DNA of 64,000 nucleotides, taken from positions 1 through 64,000 of the forward strand of contig JASLMK010000046.1 in the NCBI GenBank assembly GCA_030746555.1, written 5' to 3'. Source of the DNA: Planctomycetota bacterium. GTDB taxonomy: Bacteria > Planctomycetota > UBA1135 > GCA-002686595. Below, one piece after another: positions 59,082-64,000 of the stretch. The position numbers and the translations under genes are program-made. The first letter of the stretch is position 1. Each line of letters starts with the position of its first letter. Under the pieces are notes generated by a model, which was given only the letters and a program-made list of their open reading frames with translations, had not been told where the DNA came from and ran no database searches.

Positions 59082-59450
59082 ATGAACAAGGCACAGAAGA
59101 AGAACGCGACCCGCCTGCGTCGTTGCCGTTCGGTGGGGAAGAGGGTGCGTCGCGGTACGACCCGCCGGCGCCTCGCGGTGAACCGCAGCCTCAAGCACAT
59201 CTCCGGTCAGGTCATCGACGACGCCGAGGGCAAGACCCTCTGCGGCGTCTCCAGCACCGCCAAGGGCCTCGCAGCGGAGCTCTCGGGCAAGACGAAGACC
59301 GAGCAGGCCCGCATCGTCGGTGCCGAGATGGCCCGGCGCGCCGTGGCCGCGGGTGTCGAGGAGGTCGTGTTCGACCGGCGAGGAAGCAAGTACCACGGCC
59401 GAGTCAAGGCCTTCGCCGATGCCGCCCGGGAGGCCGGCCTGAAGTTCTAG
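59082..59450 (+). CDS. rplR: Large-subunit ribosomal protein uL18
   Basis: The 122-residue uL18 binds 5S r[23 protein letters not shown] and the closing [25 protein letters not shown] are typical. Confidence 0.96.
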   Translation: MNKAQKKNATRLRRCRSVGKRVRRGTTRRRLAVNRSLKHISGQVIDDAEGKTLCGVSSTAKGLAAELSGKTKTEQARIVGAEMARRAVAAGVEEVVFDRRGSKYHGRVKAFADAAREAGLKF

Positions 59451-59480
59451 CGAGGCACCGCGCCCCAGACCAAGCACAGC

Positions 59481-59999
59481 ATGAAGCACAAGATCGAATA
59501 CCTGGACACGATGGAGGTCGAGGAGATCGCCGACCTCTCGGAGACCCTCGTCAAGGTCAACCGCTCGGCGGCGGTCGTGAAGGGGGGGCGGCGCTTCTCC
59601 TTCTCGGCACTGTCCATCGTCGGCAACAGAGACGGGCTCGTGGGCTTCGGCTTCGGCAAGGCGCGCCAGGTCCCGTCCGCCATCGAGAAGGCCGCCAAGG
59701 ACGGGCGCAAGCACCTGCAGCGCGTGCAGGTGGCCGAAGGCGGGACGATCCCGCACGAGATCACCGGCCGCTTCTGCGGCTCGATGATCCGCCTGCTCCC
59801 CGCCTCGCCCGGCACCGGCATCATCGCCTGCTCCTCGGTTAGGGCGGTCTGCGAGATGGCGGGGATCACGAACATCCTGACCAAGTCGTACGGCTCCACC
59901 AACCCGATCAACCTCGTCAAGGCCACGCTCGCCGCGCTCGCCGAGTTGCGCTCCAGCGAGCAGCTGAGCGAGCTGCGCGGAGTCCCTCTCCACCGCTAG
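59481..59999 (+). CDS. rpsE: Small-subunit ribosomal protein uS5
   Basis: The 172-residue uS5 has LVKVNRSAAVVKGGRRFSFS (spectinomycin-site loop), GFGFGKARQVPSAIEKA and AGITNILTKSYGSTNPIN. It is followed by rplO with only 30 bases between, so rpmD (uL30) is missing from its usual place. Confidence 0.97.
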   Translation: MKHKIEYLDTMEVEEIADLSETLVKVNRSAAVVKGGRRFSFSALSIVGNRDGLVGFGFGKARQVPSAIEKAAKDGRKHLQRVQVAEGGTIPHEITGRFCGSMIRLLPASPGTGIIACSSVRAVCEMAGITNILTKSYGSTNPINLVKATLAALAELRSSEQLSELRGVPLHR

Positions 60000-60029
60000 G
60001 ACGCACCGAGCGCCAGGAAACGCAAGACC

Positions 60030-60617
60030 ATGGACCTCCAGACAGTCACCAGCAAGGGCAAGCGCTACACCAGGACCCGCCGGGTGGGGCGGGGCACCGG
60101 GAGCGGACGCGGCAAGACCTGCGGCCGCGGCCACAAGGGCTGGGGGCAGCGCTCCGGCTCCAGCCGCAGACCCGGCTACGAGGGCGGGCAGATGCCGATC
60201 TATCGGCGCGTTCCCAAGCGCGGCTTCACCAACGCCCGGTTCAGGGTCGAGTACACCGTGATCAACGTGGAGGCGCTCAACGCCTTCGACGACGGCGCGG
60301 TCGTGGACCTCGCTGGGATCATCGAGCGGGGCCTGACCAGCCTGAACACTCCCCTTTTGAAGGTGCTCGGAAACGGCGAGCTCACCACGAAGCTGACCAT
60401 CCGAGCGCAGAAGTTCAGCGCCAGCGCGGCGACGAAGGTCGCGGCCGCCGGCGGCACGGTCGTGACCCTGGACTCGAAGGGACGAGCCGCGGGCGAGGAG
60501 GTCGGCGCCGCTCCGCAGACCACCGCTGCGCAGGCCCCGAGCGAAGAGGCCCCCGCCGCCGAAGAGGCGACGTCCGAGGAGTCCGAGAGCGCCGGGGGCG
60601 AGGAGGCCGATTCCTAG
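60030..60617 (+). CDS. rplO: Large-subunit ribosomal protein uL15 with acidic tail
   Basis: Residues 1-150 match uL15 with GRGTGSGRGKTCGRGHKG and GGQMPIYRRVPKRGF. About 45 extra residues, mostly Ala, Glu, Ser and Pro, form an acidic tail (195 residues in total). Its stop shares a base with the secY start. Confidence 0.95.
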   Translation: MDLQTVTSKGKRYTRTRRVGRGTGSGRGKTCGRGHKGWGQRSGSSRRPGYEGGQMPIYRRVPKRGFTNARFRVEYTVINVEALNAFDDGAVVDLAGIIERGLTSLNTPLLKVLGNGELTTKLTIRAQKFSASAATKVAAAGGTVVTLDSKGRAAGEEVGAAPQTTAAQAPSEEAPAAEEATSEESESAGGEEADS

Positions 60618-61921
60618 TGGAGGGTTCCTTCCTGAGGCTCTTCTTCGTTCCGGAGACCCGGCAGAAGATCTTCACCACGCTGATGCTCCTCATCGTGTAT
60701 CGCGTGGGCTTCCACGTGCCCATTCCGGGCATGAGCGCAGAGTTCATGGAGACCATGAGCCAGAACGCTCTCTTCGGCCTGATCAGCGCCTTCTCCGGCG
60801 GTGCGATCGGCCAGACGGTGATCTTCGGACTGGGCATCATGCCCTACATCTCCGCATCGATCATCTTCTCGATGCTGACCAAGGTGTCCCCGACCCTGGA
60901 GGCCGTCCAGAAGGAGGGCGCGGCGGGTCAGAAGAAGATCAACCAGTGGACGCGCCTGGCCGTCGTCCCGATCGCCTTCCTGCAGGGGCTCTTGATCTAC
61001 ACCGGCGTCTTCCTCAAGCAGCCGCAGATGGTCGAGCCCTACATGCAGGGACACCCGTTCGCCCTGGGTCTGATCGTGATCGCGACCCTGCTCGCCGGGG
61101 CGCTCTTCGTGATGTGGGTCGGCGAGCTCATCACCGAGCACGGCGTAGGCAACGGCGCCTCCCTGATCATCATGGCGGGCATCGTGGCCAACATCCCCAG
61201 CGCCATGGCGCGCATGGCCGGCCAGCCCGAGTTCTGGCAGATGATCCTCACGACCATCGGCATCTGGGTCGTGACGATCTTCGTGGTCGTGTTCATCCAC
61301 AAAGGAGCGCGGCGCGTGCCGATCCAGTACGCGCGCCTGACCAGAGGACGGCGCGTCTACGGCGGGCAGCGCCACTACCTGCCGCTGAAGGTCAACATGG
61401 CCGGCGTGATGCCGATCATCTTCGCCTCCGTCCTGTTCATCATCCCCACCATGCTCTTCGAGTGGCTGGGGCTCGTTCAGCTCCGGGCGATCTTCAACGA
61501 CCAGACCGGCTTCGTATACGTCTGCACCTACATCGGACTGGTCTTCGCCTTCTGCTTCTTCTGGAACCGCCTGATGTTCCAGCCGGATGAGATCGCGAAG
61601 AACCTTCGCGAGCACGGCTCCTTCATCCCCGGCATCCGCCCCGGTGCCCGGACCGCGGAGTACCTGACCAACATCCTGACTCGCATCACCCTCGCCGGCG
61701 CGGCCTTCCTGGCGCTCGTCGCCGTCTACCCGAACTTCGTGACGAAGAACACGCCCATCCCCAACGACCTGCGCTACTTCCTGGGCGGGACCTCGGTGCT
61801 GATCGTCGTGGGGGTCGCGCTCGAACTCGTCGATCGCCTCAACGCCCAGCTCGTGATGCGCGAGTACGACGGCATGACGGGCGGCTCGGGTCCGCGCTGG
61901 ACGAAGAAGAAGGGGGCCTGA
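60617..61921 (+). CDS. secY: Preprotein translocase subunit SecY
   Basis: The 434-residue channel protein has ten TM helices. The plug/TM2 region FGLGIMPYISASIIF and the loop motif RRVPIQYARL-type (GARRVPIQYARLTRG) before TM7 are conserved. The start is GTG, one base overlapping rplO. It forms the translocon with SecE (35218) and the motor-assisting SecDF (12464). Confidence 0.97.
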   Translation: MEGSFLRLFFVPETRQKIFTTLMLLIVYRVGFHVPIPGMSAEFMETMSQNALFGLISAFSGGAIGQTVIFGLGIMPYISASIIFSMLTKVSPTLEAVQKEGAAGQKKINQWTRLAVVPIAFLQGLLIYTGVFLKQPQMVEPYMQGHPFALGLIVIATLLAGALFVMWVGELITEHGVGNGASLIIMAGIVANIPSAMARMAGQPEFWQMILTTIGIWVVTIFVVVFIHKGARRVPIQYARLTRGRRVYGGQRHYLPLKVNMAGVMPIIFASVLFIIPTMLFEWLGLVQLRAIFNDQTGFVYVCTYIGLVFAFCFFWNRLMFQPDEIAKNLREHGSFIPGIRPGARTAEYLTNILTRITLAGAAFLALVAVYPNFVTKNTPIPNDLRYFLGGTSVLIVVGVALELVDRLNAQLVMREYDGMTGGSGPRWTKKKGA

Positions 61922-61941
61922 GCCTCCGCGCACGAAAGACC

Positions 61942-62613
61942 ATGGTCGCCCAAGTCGTCATCCTCCTCGGCCCCCCTGGCGCGGGAAAGGGAACCCAGGC
62001 TCGGCGCTTGAGCGCGGACCTGGGCGTCCCCCACGTGGCGACCGGAGACATGTTCCGGGCCAACGTGGAGGAGGGCACCGAGTTGGGCCGACGCGCGCAG
62101 GAGTTCATGAACACCGGGCGTCTGGTCCCCGACGACCTGGTGACCGAGATGCTGTTCGTGCGCGTCGACGGGGTGGACTGCGGAGACGGCTTCGTCCTGG
62201 ATGGCTTCCCGCGCACCGTCGGCCAGGCCGATACCCTCGACCGCGGAATGGACGGGCGCTGGACGAGTAGCGTCGCATCCCTCGAGGTCCCCGACGAGGC
62301 GCTCGTCGAGCGCGCCTCGGGCCGCCTGTTGTGCCGCGAGGACGGCAACCACATCCACCACGCGATCTTCTCGCCGCCGGTGACCGAGGGAGTCTGCGAC
62401 CAGTGCGGCGGGGCGCTGTACCGCCGAGACGACGATGTGCCCGAGGTCGTTGCGGAGCGCCTTCGCGTCTACCGGGAGCAGACCGCTCCCGTGATCGAAC
62501 ACTACGCCCAGAACGGCAGGCTCCTGCCGGTGGACGGAAACCAGAGCCCCGACGATGTCCACCGCGCTCTGCGAGAGACCCTCGGGAGCTCGACGGTCGA
62601 GGGGGGGAAGTGA
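61942..62613 (+). CDS. adk: Adenylate kinase
   Basis: The 223-residue enzyme interconverts ATP+AMP and 2 ADP. The P-loop is GPPGAGKGT, the AMP-site TGDMFR and GFPRTVGQA are present, and the long LID domain has CREDGN...GVCDQCG, resembling a zinc LID in which the first cysteine pair is incomplete. It lies after secY, the usual spot, and overlaps infA by one base. Confidence 0.96.
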   Translation: MVAQVVILLGPPGAGKGTQARRLSADLGVPHVATGDMFRANVEEGTELGRRAQEFMNTGRLVPDDLVTEMLFVRVDGVDCGDGFVLDGFPRTVGQADTLDRGMDGRWTSSVASLEVPDEALVERASGRLLCREDGNHIHHAIFSPPVTEGVCDQCGGALYRRDDDVPEVVAERLRVYREQTAPVIEHYAQNGRLLPVDGNQSPDDVHRALRETLGSSTVEGGK

Positions 62614-62855
62614 TGGCGAAGGAGGAACCGATCGTGGTCGACGCCATCGTCACCGAAGCGCTCCCCAACGCACGCTTTCGGGCCAAGTTGGAGTCGGGGC
62701 ACGAAGTCCTCGCCCACGTCAGCGGCAAGATGCGGATGCACTACATCCGGATCATGGCCGGAGACAAGATCACCATCGAGATGTCGCCCTACGACCTGAC
62801 GAAGGGCCGGATCGTCTCGCGCGGCGACCGCCGCTATCAGCGAAGGAGAACCTGA
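62613..62855 (+). CDS. infA: Translation initiation factor IF-1
   Basis: The 80-residue OB-fold protein has [34 protein letters not shown] and ends with GRIVSR plus a basic tail; IF-1 is usually 72 residues. It occupies the A site during initiation. Confidence 0.96.
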   Translation: MAKEEPIVVDAIVTEALPNARFRAKLESGHEVLAHVSGKMRMHYIRIMAGDKITIEMSPYDLTKGRIVSRGDRRYQRRRT

Positions 62856-62974
62856 TGAAGGTCAGAAGCAGCGTCCGCCGCATGTGCACCCACTGCAAGG
62901 TCGTCCGCCGACGCGGAGTCTTGCGGGTCATCTGCTCAGCGGATCCCCGTCACAAGCAGCGCCAAGGAAAGTGA
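62855..62974 (+). CDS. rpmJ: Large-subunit ribosomal protein bL36
   Basis: This 39-residue protein, [19 protein letters not shown] at its start, is the zinc-type bL36 with Cys11, Cys14, Cys27 and His33. The ATG overlaps the infA stop. Confidence 0.96.
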   Translation: MKVRSSVRRMCTHCKVVRRRGVLRVICSADPRHKQRQGK

Positions 62975-62990
62975 GCCCCAGGAAGCCATC

Positions 62991-63374
62991 ATGCCTCGCG
63001 TAGTCGGTGTAGACATCCCCAATGACAAGCGCCTCGATGTGGCCATGACCTACATCTTCGGCGTCGGACGGACGACCGCCAGCAGAGTCTGCGTGGAACT
63101 CGAGTTCGACCCCGGGATGAAGGCCCGCGACCTGACCGAGGAACAAATCACGAATCTGGCCCACCACCTCGAGAAGAACTACGAGGTGGAAGGGCAGCTC
63201 CGTCGCAACGTAGCGGCTTCGATCGGTCGCCTGCGCGACATCGGCAGCTACCGCGGCCTGCGACATCGCCGCGGCCTGCCCGTTCGAGGTCAGCGCACCA
63301 AGACCAACGCCCGTGGCCGCAAGGGCGCGAAGAAGACCGTGGCCGGCAAGAAGTCCGTGAAGGGCATGAAGTAG
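62991..63374 (+). CDS. rpsM: Small-subunit ribosomal protein uS13
   Basis: The 127-residue uS13 begins with [21 protein letters not shown] and ends with the basic tail that contacts the P-site tRNA ([19 protein letters not shown]). It opens the alpha cluster. Confidence 0.97.
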   Translation: MPRVVGVDIPNDKRLDVAMTYIFGVGRTTASRVCVELEFDPGMKARDLTEEQITNLAHHLEKNYEVEGQLRRNVAASIGRLRDIGSYRGLRHRRGLPVRGQRTKTNARGRKGAKKTVAGKKSVKGMK

Positions 63375-63409
63375 GCGAGCAGGACTCCAAGAGCAGCAAC
63401 CTCAAAGCG

Positions 63410-63790
63410 ATGGCGAAACAGACTAAGAAGAAGGCCCGCAGGAACGTCTCGAAGGGGATCGTTCACATCAAGGCGAGCTTCAACAACACCCTGGTCACGA
63501 TCACGGACGAGGCCGGCGCGGTCATCGCGAGCAGCTCCTCGGGCGTGATGGGCTTCAAGGGCACGCGCAAGAGCACGCCCTTCGCCGCCCAGCGGGCCTC
63601 GGACAACGCGGCCGCTGCCGCGAAGCGCCATGGCCTCAGGGAGGTCGTCGTGCGCGTCAAAGGGGCCGGCTCCGGCCGCGAGTCCGCCGTGCGCGCCCTG
63701 AGCAACGCCGGCATCCGCGTGAGCTACATCGAGGACGTCACGCCCCTCCCGCACAACGGCTGCCGCGCCCGCAAGCGGCGCCGTGTCTGA
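63410..63790 (+). CDS. rpsK: Small-subunit ribosomal protein uS11
   Basis: The 126-residue uS11 has [18 protein letters not shown] and ends in [15 protein letters not shown], both highly conserved. Confidence 0.97.
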   Translation: MAKQTKKKARRNVSKGIVHIKASFNNTLVTITDEAGAVIASSSSGVMGFKGTRKSTPFAAQRASDNAAAAAKRHGLREVVVRVKGAGSGRESAVRALSNAGIRVSYIEDVTPLPHNGCRARKRRRV

Positions 63791-63812
63791 TCCACCAACA
63801 TCCTGATCCAAA

Positions 63813-64000
63813 ATGGCTCGATACACGGGAAACAAGTGCAAGCTGTGCCGCCGGGAAGGCATGAAGCTCTTCCTGAAAGGGCAGCGCTGCTTTACCGACA
63901 AGTGCGCCCTCGCGCGACGGGACTACCCGCCGGGAGTCCACGCGCAGAAGCGCACCAAGGTGACCGAGTACGGCGTTCGCCTGCGTGAGAAGCAGAAGCT
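63813..64000 (+). CDS. rpsD: Small-subunit ribosomal protein uS4 (truncated by window end)
   Basis: The first 62 residues are visible, starting [20 protein letters not shown]. The four cysteines (CKLC, then two more in GQRCFTDKC) mark the zinc-binding uS4 type. The gene continues past the window; rpoA and rplQ would be expected next. Confidence 0.95.
   Translation, partial: MARYTGNKCKLCRREGMKLFLKGQRCFTDKCALARRDYPPGVHAQKRTKVTEYGVRLREKQK

Overview
The window looks like a chromosomal segment of a GC-rich Gram-negative-type bacterium, most likely a member of the Planctomycetota. This assignment is an inference. It rests on an FGly-type sulfatase with a signal peptide, a fused SecDF, an Mla-type lipid transporter, a bacterial Tsr3 (DUF367) homologue inside the str gene cluster, an EF-G that resembles the EFG2/mitochondrial recycling branch, no L30 gene between rpsE and rplO, and an S12 carrying a substitution known to give streptomycin resistance. 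No 16S sequence is present to confirm it.

Region 1 (1-1534) is the end of an rRNA operon: the 3' part of 23S, a spacer with a processing-type hairpin, 5S and a clear intrinsic terminator, followed by about 745 bases with no convincing gene. Region 2 (1535-32448) is a mixed chromosomal region. It holds an RND/MMPL exporter, a B12-type radical SAM protein, a sulfatase, lexA with a candidate GTTC-N7-GTTC operator and a possible small membrane peptide, nadB-hflX, a LysM protein, the trmD-rplS-secDF group, ribE, a four-gene Mla-like operon that starts with a WP-repeat lipoprotein, a trpS-lipoprotein-lipoprotein-dtd operon, an HU protein with a long tail, a cystathionine gamma-synthase/lyase, a GT-C-like membrane protein, a MutS2 that lacks the Smr domain, a receiver-only response regulator and aroC.

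Region 3 (32490-64000) is one long run of translation and transcription genes, all on the plus strand: tRNA-Thr(UGU)-Tyr(GUA)-Gly(UCC)-Thr(GGU), tuf, rpmG, secE, nusG, rplKAJL, rpoB, rpoC, rpsL, rpsG, a tsr3 homologue, an EF-G, then the S10, spc and alpha clusters from rpsJ to a truncated rpsD at the window edge. The tRNA-tuf order is the same as the E. coli thrU-tyrU-glyT-thrT-tufB cluster. The str, S10, spc and alpha clusters are adjacent, with promoters of the TTGAC(G/C) type with 16-17 base spacers visible in front of the tRNAs, rpsL and rpsJ.

The genome uses tight coupling (ATGA/GTGA overlaps), many GTG starts, and several genes with a -10-like hexamer only 6-9 bases before the start codon, which suggests leaderless transcripts. 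The observations most worth following up are the Tsr3 homologue and the EFG2-like factor in the str cluster, Arg88 of S12, the lexA operator with the nearby small ORF, and the WP-repeat lipoprotein of the Mla operon.
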